Below are positions 1 through 6,157 of a stretch of 8,546 bases of DNA, one piece after another. The notes beneath the pieces are model-generated. The model was not told where the DNA came from, made no database searches, and saw nothing but the letters and a program-made list of their open reading frames with translations. The position numbers and the translations under genes are program-made. Position 1 is the stretch's first letter. The number at the start of each line of letters is the position of its first letter. Origin of the DNA: Bryobacterales bacterium (lineage in GTDB: Bacteria; Acidobacteriota; Terriglobia; Bryobacterales; Bryobacteraceae); NCBI GenBank assembly GCA_003139735.1, contig PLGA01000485.1, positions 438 to 8,983 on the forward strand, written 5' to 3'.

Positions 1-1216
1 CGCCGGCGTAAAGCACCCGTGCGGGGCCGGCCGGCGCCACCATGGCGGCTGCTTCGGCCGGACCGCGCAAAAACTCCGGATGAAAGGACAACCCCGCCAC
101 CGCCCAAGCCGCCGCTAAGGCCGCCGGCGCCAGCCGTGCGCGCCGTTCACCGAAAAGCACGGAACTGGCCCGGTACAGCAGCACAAAACCGATGGTCATC
201 AAAGCCGGGAACAAATTGAAGAAATAGCGGTCGTCGTTGTAGACAAGCAGCAGGATCGGGATCAATAGCGCAGCCCATGCGACGTACAAACCGAGACGCA
301 GGTCCCGCCAGGCGCCCTTATAAACCAGCCAGGCGAACGCAAACCCCGCGCAGATTGTGAACACGCCAGGCAGCCCGATCATATAGCGCAGGATATCGGG
401 CCCGTAATAACCCAGGTTGAGCTTGAGCATCGCGAGCATGGCGTGGGACTCGGTCGGAAGCTGGTTCGGGCCGGCGTTGTGGAATGGCGCGGAGAGGGAC
501 ATCAGGCCAATCACCGCGCAGGCGAAGAACACCGACGAAAGCCACATGGCCTTGCCGAACAGCACGTTCCAGCGTCTTTGAAAAAAGGCGCAAACCGGCG
601 GCACAGCCCCCAAGAATACCGCGAACTGTTTGGTCCAAACGGCCGCCGCGGCCACGACGGCGAACAGCAAGGCGCGGCCCAGCGGATAACCGTCGTCAAA
701 GTCCCGCACGCAATAGAGCGCGGCCAGCGTGAAAACGAGGGAGGGGTACTCCAGCATCACGTCGGTGGCCACCAACTGCGAGATGGAGAGTGAAAACAGG
801 CTGATGGTGACGCATGCGGCCAGCAGATCGGAGCCGTGCGTGGCGCGCAGGAGACGGTAAAATAGAATCGCCGAAACCCCCACTGCGAGCGCCACCGCCG
901 CGCGCGCTGCCAGCAACTTCACGCCAAATACAAAAAAGAACAACGCCTCGATCGCCGGGAACAGGGGAGGATGAAACGGCATGGAGAGCGCCGGCAGACG
1001 GCCGTAGTATTCCTTGGCGAATTCAATGGGGCGCCGCATGTGCCCGCCGGCGATCAGGTCGTGCACAAACGCGCCATTCATGAAGTGGCGCGCCGCATCG
1101 GTATCGGCGATGCTCCCGTTGCCCGCGCCGCGCAGAGACCAGAGGGCAAAAGCCGCAGCCAGAACATAGGGCAGCCAGGCCCACGAGCGAGGCCTGTTGC
1201 GAACGGCCGGCTCCAT
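1..1216 (-). CDS. GT-C fold glycosyltransferase, family 39/ArnT-like, 3' end missing
   Basis: This integral membrane protein probably transfers a sugar from a polyprenyl-phosphate donor on the outer face of the inner membrane. The 405 visible codons show a short basic N-terminus, a first membrane span at about residues 13-29, then an extracytoplasmic loop with an acidic D38-T-D40 pair, where GT-C enzymes carry their catalytic Asp/Glu. HPPLFP follows at 82-87, then many hydrophobic spans (about 88-120, 132-148, 158-170, 181-211, 225-242, 283-299, 308-326), and a DDRYFFNLFPA segment at 328-338, typical of GT39/PMT_2-like proteins. The C-terminal soluble part lies beyond the left edge. It is the third gene of the minus-strand operon. 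I chose the ATG at 1216 because it leads straight into the first span. An in-frame GTG at 1309, three bases after the deacetylase stop, would add 31 residues with less GC-biased third positions. Substrate unknown. Confidence 0.82.
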   Translation of the reverse strand, partial: MEPAVRNRPRSWAWLPYVLAAAFALWSLRGAGNGSIADTDAARHFMNGAFVHDLIAGGHMRRPIEFAKEYYGRLPALSMPFHPPLFPAIEALFFFVFGVKLLAARAAVALAVGVSAILFYRLLRATHGSDLLAACVTISLFSLSISQLVATDVMLEYPSLVFTLAALYCVRDFDDGYPLGRALLFAVVAAAAVWTKQFAVFLGAVPPVCAFFQRRWNVLFGKAMWLSSVFFACAVIGLMSLSAPFHNAGPNQLPTESHAMLAMLKLNLGYYGPDILRYMIGLPGVFTICAGFAFAWLVYKGAWRDLRLGLYVAWAALLIPILLLVYNDDRYFFNLFPALMTIGFVLLYRASSVLFGERRARLAPAALAAAWAVAGLSFHPEFLRGPAEAAAMVAPAGPARVLYAG

Positions 1217-1312
1217 CTTCGCACTGCCGCGTCCCGCTTGAAGCACTCCAGCCGTAATTAGTCCCAGCCCCTTTAACCGTTCTTGCGATGCGGACGCCTT
1301 TAGCTCCACAAC

Positions 1313-2041
1313 TTAATTCCACAACGGCCGCAGTTCCCGAATCCAGCGGCGCGCCGTGATGTAAGCGGCTCCGCCCGCCTGTCCCAAGGCTTCAAACCAA
1401 CGGCGGTTTCGCAGGTAGTACACGTCGAGCCGCGGTAGCTCCAGCGCATCCGAATCGGGCGCAACGAATGCAAGGCGGACGCCACAGGCCAGCCGGAAGC
1501 GTCGTCCCACCGCATCGCGCACACGCCGGTTTACTTCGCCATAAGGGTAAGCGAACGTGTCCGCCAACCGGCCGGTGTGGTCCTCGATGGCGGCCCGGCA
1601 GGAGATCAACTCCCGATCCAAAGCCTTTTCCTCCAGCCCGTTCAGGCGCGGGTGCGACTCGGTATGGGCTCCGAGCGTTACCCCTGCCGCGGCAGCCGCC
1701 TCCAACTCACTCCAACTCATCAGATCGAGTCGCGGGATGCCGCCAACCGTCTGCCGCCAGTGATTCCAAGTCCCGCAATAGCCGGACACCACAAAGACGG
1801 TAGCCGGAAACCGAAATTCCTCAAGCACCGGAAGAGCGTGTTCGTAAAAGTTGCGGAACCCGTCGTCGAACGTCAGGGCCACGGCGCCTGGGGTATTCCG
1901 GATTTCGGCTAATGGCACGACCCGCGCCCGGCTGGCTGCCAACCACTTCATCTGCGCCCGGAACAGGCCCGGCGATATCGAGATCACCGAACCCGTATCG
2001 TCCAGTGAATGGTACATCAGAATGGAGCGAGTTTGGCTCAT
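1313..2041 (-). CDS. NodB-type polysaccharide deacetylase (carbohydrate esterase family 4)
   Basis: This 242-residue enzyme probably removes acetyl groups from an amino sugar or O-acetylated glycan by metal-dependent hydrolysis. The CE4 motifs are present in order: TFDDG at residues 57-61 (D59 catalytic base, D60 metal ligand), HTESH at 126-130 (the two metal-binding histidines) and the AYPYG motif at 164-168. An N-terminal LMYHSL (8-13) and the MSW at 108-110 are usual for exopolysaccharide-associated members. No signal peptide or membrane span is evident, so it may act in the cytoplasm on a lipid-linked intermediate, or leave the cell by a route not visible here. Its ATG overlaps the stop of the upstream glycosyltransferase (ATGA, 2038-2041), implying translational coupling, as in many NodC/NodB-like pairs. 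The acetylated substrate is unknown; assignment to the family is secure. Confidence 0.93.
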   Translation of the reverse strand: MSQTRSILMYHSLDDTGSVISISPGLFRAQMKWLAASRARVVPLAEIRNTPGAVALTFDDGFRNFYEHALPVLEEFRFPATVFVVSGYCGTWNHWRQTVGGIPRLDLMSWSELEAAAAAGVTLGAHTESHPRLNGLEEKALDRELISCRAAIEDHTGRLADTFAYPYGEVNRRVRDAVGRRFRLACGVRLAFVAPDSDALELPRLDVYYLRNRRWFEALGQAGGAAYITARRWIRELRPLWN

Positions 2042-3372
2042 CGGTCCGGCGAAACGACGATGCGCTTTCTGTCAAGGGACAAAATCCGCCGGCCGAAGTA
2101 TCGAACCACCCCTATCAGGAACGAGATCCCATTGTAGAAGTGAAACAGGAGATGAAACGGAATCGCGGCCAAGGCCAGAAACCGTCCTGTACGGCCGGCC
2201 AGAAATACATAAAACTGGCTGTTTAACAACACCACGATGCTGAGCACCAGAAAGAAACAGAACAACAGCGGGTGATGCGGCAAATAGACGAGCACGAACA
2301 GGATGACGAACAGCAGATAAACGCCGCACACAACCCCCGTGATGCGCCGGCGGCGCTCGGTTGTGAACGCATACCGGTGGCGCACGAAAAGCAGCACCCA
2401 GGCCAGCAGCACCGGGGGAATCAGCCAGCGGTTCCAGTCCCGGTATGCCAGGTACACGATTGAGGCCACCAGCAGGATGGTGCCGATAATGGCCTTCGGC
2501 TGCGTCTTCCAAGTGCTTTCCACCTCGAATTGCACCAGAAAAAGAAACAACAGCGTCAGCAGAGTCAATAAGAACGACTGCCCCGCGTACAACAACCCGG
2601 CGCCGGCCATGCCGATCAACAGAAAAACCAGCGCCGTGCTGACGCGCTGGCTCAATTGCAGGTTCAGGTCGTTGGGGAAGTTGCGATCGCGCAGGATCAG
2701 TTCCGTCCAGGGAATGCCCCGATCCACGATATCGGTCTTGACCAAGCCCAAGAAGCTCCACCGTTTCAGGTGTTTCACGATCAGGTTCGGATCGAGGATC
2801 ACTTTCTCCCCGGCCCTGCTGAGGCGGTACCCCAACTCGATATCTTCAATCGCCGGGTGGTCGTAGGATTCGTCAAACCCACTGTGTTCCAGAAAAATCG
2901 ACTTGCGGATCGCCCCGCAACCGCTCCAGAACGTGCATGCTTCGCGCCGGGAACTGTGATGCACGTAGCAGTGCATGAGGTTCTTGTAAAGAGACAGAAA
3001 ATCCTGTGAGGCCGGGGCGTCGTCGTAAGATCCGATCACCGCGCCAAGTTCCGGATTTCCGTCGAAACTGGCTTGTACGCGCGCGAGGGTGTTGGCAGCC
3101 ACGCAGACGTCGGCATCAATGAAGAACAGGATTTCGCCGCTGGCCGCCCTCGCCCCCAGGTTGCGCGCATAAGCCGGCCCCCGGCGCCGGTCCGTCCGCA
3201 GTACCGTCACGCCATGCTGCGCCGCTACATCGGCGGATGAGTCGGTCGAGCCATCATCGACGACGATACACTCGTAATCGGCCAATGTGGACCGCCGCAG
3301 ATGGCCGAGACACTGGCGGAGATACCGTTCGGAGTTGAAAACGGGGATGACAACCGAGATGGTTACAGCCAT
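2038..3372 (-). CDS. Membrane-anchored family 2 glycosyltransferase
   Basis: An inverting nucleotide-sugar glycosyltransferase of 444 residues with an N-terminal GT-A domain and a C-terminal membrane part. SVVIPVFNSE (6-15) opens the nucleotide-binding fold. VVDDGSTD is at 37-44, the metal-binding D86-A-D88 sits in FFIDADV, and IEDIELG (175-181) carries the acidic E176-D177 pair expected of the catalytic base. HLKRWSF (201-207) resembles the Q-x-x-R-W element without its Gln. Hydrophobic spans occupy about 244-281, 294-330, 345-390 and 398-420. I start at the ATG at 3372, right before the first conserved strand. An in-frame ATG at 3582 would add 70 Pro/Arg-rich residues, run through the intergenic promoter region and match nothing in the family. 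The Shine-Dalgarno sequence is weak. It is the first gene of the minus-strand operon and overlaps the deacetylase by 4 nt. The acceptor and sugar cannot be read from sequence. Confidence 0.92.
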   Translation of the reverse strand: MAVTISVVIPVFNSERYLRQCLGHLRRSTLADYECIVVDDGSTDSSADVAAQHGVTVLRTDRRRGPAYARNLGARAASGEILFFIDADVCVAANTLARVQASFDGNPELGAVIGSYDDAPASQDFLSLYKNLMHCYVHHSSRREACTFWSGCGAIRKSIFLEHSGFDESYDHPAIEDIELGYRLSRAGEKVILDPNLIVKHLKRWSFLGLVKTDIVDRGIPWTELILRDRNFPNDLNLQLSQRVSTALVFLLIGMAGAGLLYAGQSFLLTLLTLLFLFLVQFEVESTWKTQPKAIIGTILLVASIVYLAYRDWNRWLIPPVLLAWVLLFVRHRYAFTTERRRRITGVVCGVYLLFVILFVLVYLPHHPLLFCFFLVLSIVVLLNSQFYVFLAGRTGRFLALAAIPFHLLFHFYNGISFLIGVVRYFGRRILSLDRKRIVVSPDR

Positions 3373-3415
3373 GTTGGCCCGCGCGGGAACAAGTCGCCCT
3401 TTGGGGGGGGAGGAA

Positions 3416-3432
3416 AGCACGTTCAATGCCAC
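3416..3432 (-). promoter_or_regulatory. Candidate sigma-54 promoter for the left operon
   Basis: Read on the minus strand this is GTGGCATTGAACGTGCT. The invariant GG (3430-3429) and GC (3418-3417) have the exact -24/-12 spacing, and 9 of 13 informative positions match YTGGCACG-N4-TTGCW. It would start transcription near 3405, inside the C8 run, leaving a leader of about 33 nt before the ATG at 3372. That geometry agrees with the chosen start of the glycosyltransferase. GG-N10-GC arises often by chance in GC-rich DNA, and no enhancer-binding activator gene is in the window. Confidence 0.4.
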
Positions 3433-3529
3433 CCCCGGAATATTGGGATAATCGTTTTGCGGGGGAGTCTGAGCTGGGCGCCGAGGCCACTGATGACGGG
3501 GGAGGCGAATAGCCGAGTTTATGGGATTC

Positions 3530-3546
3530 CTGGAAACGACTTGGCA
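3530..3546 (+). promoter_or_regulatory. Candidate sigma-54 promoter for the right operon
   Basis: The sequence CTGGAAACGACTTGGCA has GG (3532-3533) and GC (3544-3545) at -24/-12 spacing and matches 9 of 13 informative consensus positions. Predicted transcription start is near 3557, giving a leader of about 105 nt that contains the inverted repeat at 3589-3615. A second element, TTGGCAC at 3541-3547, is a perfect -24 box by itself, but its nearest downstream GC is one base too far away. Moderate to weak evidence. Confidence 0.33.
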
Positions 3547-3588
3547 CATGGTTGAGCGGTGAGCATGCCGGCAGCCGTCCACGACGCA

Positions 3589-3615
3589 GGAAACCCCGTC
3601 GATTTCGGGGGTTCC
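3589..3615 (+). repeat. Inverted repeat in the predicted leader of the SxtJ-like gene
   Basis: GGAAACCCCG (3589-3598) and CGGGGGTTCC (3606-3615) pair at 9 of 10 positions around a 7-nt loop, with a single A-G mismatch. The hairpin ends 46 nt before the start codon. No U-run follows, so it is not a standard intrinsic terminator. It could be an operator for a dimeric regulator or a structured 5' leader element. Confidence 0.5.
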
Positions 3616-3651
3616 GATGGGCGTTCTGCCAATTGGCGCCTAACAAGCTTA

Positions 3652-3656
3652 AAGGA
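3652..3656 (+). promoter_or_regulatory. Ribosome binding site selecting a GTG start
   Basis: AAGGA lies five bases before the GTG at 3662. This decides the start of the SxtJ-like gene, because the first in-frame ATG would remove the start of the conserved membrane domain. Confidence 0.7.
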
Positions 3657-3661
3657 ACGCA

Positions 3662-4114
3662 GTGAACCAGCACAAGGATATCCAAGAGCGGCAGTCGTTT
3701 CACGAGGACCTATCCCGCAGAGCCGAGATCAAGCTGTCGGCGGACCGGACCTTTGGCTTGGCCTTCGGCGGCTTTTTCGCCCTGATTGGAATCTGGCCGT
3801 TGGCGCATCACGGGTTGGTGCGCTGGTGGGCTCTGGCGCTGAGCGGCGGTTTTATCCTGGCCGCTTTGGTTGTCCCCTCTAGTCTTCATCCTCTGAATCG
3901 GGCGGCGGCGCGGCTCAGCGGGATCCTGCACCGCGTGTTTTCGCCGTTAATCGCGGGGCTTTTCTTTTTTGCAGCAATCACGCCGTTCGCACTTCTGCTC
4001 CGGCTGGGCGGCAAGGACCTGCTCCGGCTGCGCTTTGACAAGAAGGCCGGCAGTTATTGGGAGCCGCGCCAGCCGCCCGGGCCAGACCCGGAAAGTATGG
4101 CGAACCAGTTCTAA
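3662..4114 (+). CDS. SxtJ-family small membrane protein
   Basis: A 150-residue protein begun by GTG with a good Shine-Dalgarno sequence. It has a charged N-terminal stretch (1-30), three predicted membrane spans at about 31-48, 55-72 and 93-113, and a basic LLRLRFDKKAGSYW element (120-133) followed by a Pro-rich tail ending in ESMANQF. This organisation, including the RTFGLAFGGFFALIGIWP start of span 1 and the LRLRFD...SYW...PPGP..NQF ending, is what I recall of the SxtJ family, named from saxitoxin clusters where it accompanies the carbamoyltransferase SxtI. Here it again directly precedes a carbamoyltransferase, with 27 nt between them. The family has no established biochemical role. A membrane anchor or accessory for the carbamoyltransferase is an inference from their recurrent association. 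Confidence 0.82.
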   Translation: MNQHKDIQERQSFHEDLSRRAEIKLSADRTFGLAFGGFFALIGIWPLAHHGLVRWWALALSGGFILAALVVPSSLHPLNRAAARLSGILHRVFSPLIAGLFFFAAITPFALLLRLGGKDLLRLRFDKKAGSYWEPRQPPGPDPESMANQF

Positions 4115-4120
4115 GCTAGT

Positions 4121-4127
4121 AGGAGGA
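4121..4127 (+). promoter_or_regulatory. Widely spaced Shine-Dalgarno before the carbamoyltransferase
   Basis: AGGAGGA is a near-perfect Shine-Dalgarno, but 14 nt separate it from the ATG at 4142, longer than the usual 5-9. No alternative in-frame start exists between the upstream in-frame stop at 4112-4114 and 4142, and the protein from 4142 begins exactly at the family's conserved MxILGIS, so the start is firm. Confidence 0.6.
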
Positions 4128-4141
4128 AGACAGCGGCTGCG

Positions 4142-5977
4142 ATGCGGATTCTCGGAATTTCAGCTTTTTATCACGACAGCGCCGCGGCGCTGCTGCACGA
4201 TGGCGACATCGTTGCGGCCGCTCAGGAGGAGCGCTTCACACGCAAGAAGCACGACGCCCGCTTTCCCCATTGCGCGGTGGCCTATTGCCTGGAGCAAGCA
4301 TCGGTTACGCTCGATGAGATCGACTACGTCGTTTTTTACGACAAGCCCTTTCTGAAATTTGAAAGACTCCTGGAGACGTACCTGGCTTTTGCTCCACGGG
4401 GCTTCCGCTCGTTTTCCATGGCGATGCCGCTGTGGGTGCGGGAGAAAGTGTTCCAAAAGAAGCTGCTCTGCGACGAACTGAAGCGGTATGGCTCGCGCTC
4501 CGACCTGGAAGAGCGCCTGCTGTTCACCGAACACCATCTCAGTCACGCGGCCAGCGCCTTTTTCCCGTCCCCTTTCGAAGAGGCCGCCGTGCTGACTATG
4601 GACGGCGTGGGCGAGTGGGCCACCACTTCAGTCGCAATGGGCCGTGGAAACCACCTGCAAGTCCTGCGCGAGATTCTTTTTCCCCACTCGCTCGGCCTGC
4701 TTTATTCCGCTTTCACCTACTACACCGGATTCCGGGTCAACTCCGGCGAGTACAAGCTGATGGGGCTTGCGCCTTATGGCCGCCCGGTATACGCCGATTG
4801 CATCCGCGAGAACCTGATCGACGTGAAGCCCGATGGCTCTTTCCGCCTGAACCTGGACTATTTCAACTACTGTACCGGGCTGACCATGACGAATGCGCGG
4901 TTCGACGATTTATTCGGCGGGCCCCCACGCAAGCCGGAAGAAGAGTTGACGCAACGGCACATGGATCTGGCGGCTTCGATTCAATTGGTCCTCGATGAGA
5001 TCGTGCTGCGATTGACGCGCTCGCTGGCGGTGGAAACCGGGGCCCACAACCTCTGCCTGGCGGGAGGCGTGGCCCTGAACTGCGTTTCCAACGGCAAGGT
5101 GCTACGCGATGGCCGCTTCCGGCAAATCTGGATTCAGCCCGCTGCCGGCGATGCCGGAGGCGCGCTGGGCGCGGCGCTGGCCGGCCATCATCTCTACCGG
5201 AATCAGCCTCGCAGCGTGTCGACCTTCCAGGACTCCATGAAGGGCGCCTACTTGGGCCCGGCTTTTGAACAACCGGAGATCGAGCGGCGCCTGCGGGCTC
5301 TGGGCGCGCACTTTTCCGTGGCGGATGACGGCGACCTCCTGAAACTCTGCGTGGAGGCTTTAGCGGACGGAAAGGCGCTGGGCTGGTTTCAGGGCCGCAT
5401 GGAGTTCGGACCGCGCGCGCTGGGCGCCCGTTCCATCCTGGGAGATGCGCGCTCGCCCGCCATGCAGTCGGTCCTCAACCTCAAGGTCAAATATCGGGAA
5501 TCCTTCCGGCCCTTCGCCCCTTCGGTGCTGCGCGAGGATGTGGCCGACTGGTTCGACTTGGACTGCGACAGCCCTTACATGCTCCTGGTGGCCGACGTGG
5601 CCGAATCCCGGCGCCGGCAGATGACCGCCGAGGAGCAGGGGCTGTTCGGGATCGAGAAACTGAAGGTTCCCCGTTCGGAGATTCCCGCCGTCACCCATGT
5701 GGACTATTCGGCGCGTATCCAGACGGTGCACTGGGAGACCAACGCCCGCTACCATGCGCTGATTTCGGCGTTTAAGGAACGCACCGGCTGCCCCGTGATC
5801 GTGAACACCAGCTTTAACGTGCGAGGCGAGCCTATCGTATGCACCCCGGAAGACGCATACCGCTGCTTCATGGGAACGGAAATCGAGGCTCTCGCGATTG
5901 GCAACTGCTTCCTGCTGAAAGAGCTGCAGGACCCAGACGGCAAGCGCGACTACGTGCACGCCTTCGCTCCGGACTAG
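4142..5977 (+). CDS. O-carbamoyltransferase, NodU/CmcH/SxtI family
   Basis: A complete 611-residue enzyme that would transfer a carbamoyl group from carbamoyl phosphate, via ATP-dependent carbamoyl-adenylate, to a hydroxyl of an acceptor, here most likely a sugar. The N-terminal YrdC/Kae1-like domain has GISAFYHDSAAALL (5-18), EERFTRKKH (29-37), the metal-binding HHLSH (131-135), MDGVGEW (153-159), SGEYKLMGLAPYG (201-213), LAGGVALNC (306-314) and the glycine-rich PAAGDAGGALG (333-343). The C-terminal domain has GWFQGRMEFGPRALGARSILGD (414-435), FRPFAPSVL (455-463) and VNTSFNVRGEPIV (554-566). All signature residues I know for the family are present, so it should be active. It follows the SxtJ-like gene by 27 nt. 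Some members act on Nod factors, antibiotics or toxins; the glycan neighbours argue for a polysaccharide or its precursor. The exact acceptor is unknown. Confidence 0.95.
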   Translation: MRILGISAFYHDSAAALLHDGDIVAAAQEERFTRKKHDARFPHCAVAYCLEQASVTLDEIDYVVFYDKPFLKFERLLETYLAFAPRGFRSFSMAMPLWVREKVFQKKLLCDELKRYGSRSDLEERLLFTEHHLSHAASAFFPSPFEEAAVLTMDGVGEWATTSVAMGRGNHLQVLREILFPHSLGLLYSAFTYYTGFRVNSGEYKLMGLAPYGRPVYADCIRENLIDVKPDGSFRLNLDYFNYCTGLTMTNARFDDLFGGPPRKPEEELTQRHMDLAASIQLVLDEIVLRLTRSLAVETGAHNLCLAGGVALNCVSNGKVLRDGRFRQIWIQPAAGDAGGALGAALAGHHLYRNQPRSVSTFQDSMKGAYLGPAFEQPEIERRLRALGAHFSVADDGDLLKLCVEALADGKALGWFQGRMEFGPRALGARSILGDARSPAMQSVLNLKVKYRESFRPFAPSVLREDVADWFDLDCDSPYMLLVADVAESRRRQMTAEEQGLFGIEKLKVPRSEIPAVTHVDYSARIQTVHWETNARYHALISAFKERTGCPVIVNTSFNVRGEPIVCTPEDAYRCFMGTEIEALAIGNCFLLKELQDPDGKRDYVHAFAPD

Positions 5978-5997
5978 GCCTCCGGCAGGCCTTGCCG
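5976..5997 (+). repeat. Short inverted repeats just after the carbamoyltransferase stop
   Basis: AGGCCT occurs twice (5976-5981 and 5987-5992), separated by CCGGC; being self-complementary, it can form a 6-bp stem. A competing 5-bp stem pairs CGGCA (5983-5987) with TGCCG (5993-5997). There is no T-run, so terminator activity would be weak or factor-dependent. The rest of the 180-bp gap to the radical SAM gene (5978-6157) shows no credible small gene and no clear promoter. Confidence 0.3.
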
Positions 5998-6157
5998 CAC
6001 TCCGCGTCCCAAAGCTTCGCAAGTCAGCCTGTTCTTTTGGAACTGGGAAGGCTTAATCCGCCATATCCGGCACAGCATTTACCGGTACTGGGGGATTGGC
6101 CCAGGTCGTGCGAGGGCTAGAGACACCGGGGGGATCGGAAAGGAACTCCTGTCTGCC

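Larger units (their letters stand above)
3373..3661. other. Divergent intergenic control region
   Basis: This 289-bp gap separates the two operons and contains no credible gene. It holds two back-to-back GG-N10-GC candidates for sigma-54, a G8 run at 3403-3410, a repeated CGGGGGAG (3460-3467 and 3497-3504), an opposed CCCCCG at 3432-3437, and an inverted repeat at 3589-3615. A sigma-70 -10-like GATAAT occurs at 3447-3452 but has no convincing -35 partner. Co-regulation of both operons from this region is inferred from the layout, not shown. Confidence 0.75.

Noticed and set aside
2072..2761. 229-codon minus-strand frame within the family 2 glycosyltransferase
   Set aside because: It lies in another frame of the same strand as the well-supported transferase; the correct frame gives continuous membrane spans.
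3403..3410. G8 tract as a phase-variation switch or G-quadruplex
   Set aside because: With the supported start at 3372 the tract is outside the coding sequence, and the other G-runs are too far away for a canonical quadruplex. It stays only as a note on regulation.
3447..3452. GATAAT as a sigma-70 -10 box
   Set aside because: The hexamer 17 nt upstream (CAATGC) does not resemble TTGACA, and a TTCAAT at 19-nt spacing matches only three positions.
3254..3703. 149-codon minus-strand frame crossing the divergent region
   Set aside because: It overlaps the start of the glycosyltransferase, the control region and the opposite SxtJ-like gene, and has no Shine-Dalgarno or recognised domain.
5360..6022. 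220-codon open frame on the minus strand antisense to the carbamoyltransferase
   Set aside because: It mirrors the third-position GC bias of the plus-strand gene, has no recognisable domain, and the opposite strand encodes clear family motifs throughout.
6088..6104. CTGGG / CCCAG inverted repeat as a terminator or operator
   Set aside because: Only five base pairs with a 7-nt loop and no T-run; expected by chance in this composition.
5978..6157. Possible small gene (DUF5989-like or radical SAM precursor peptide) in the gap
   Set aside because: Only an 18-codon GTG frame (6108-6161) was found, with no hydrophobic or leader-peptide character; nothing to support a gene.
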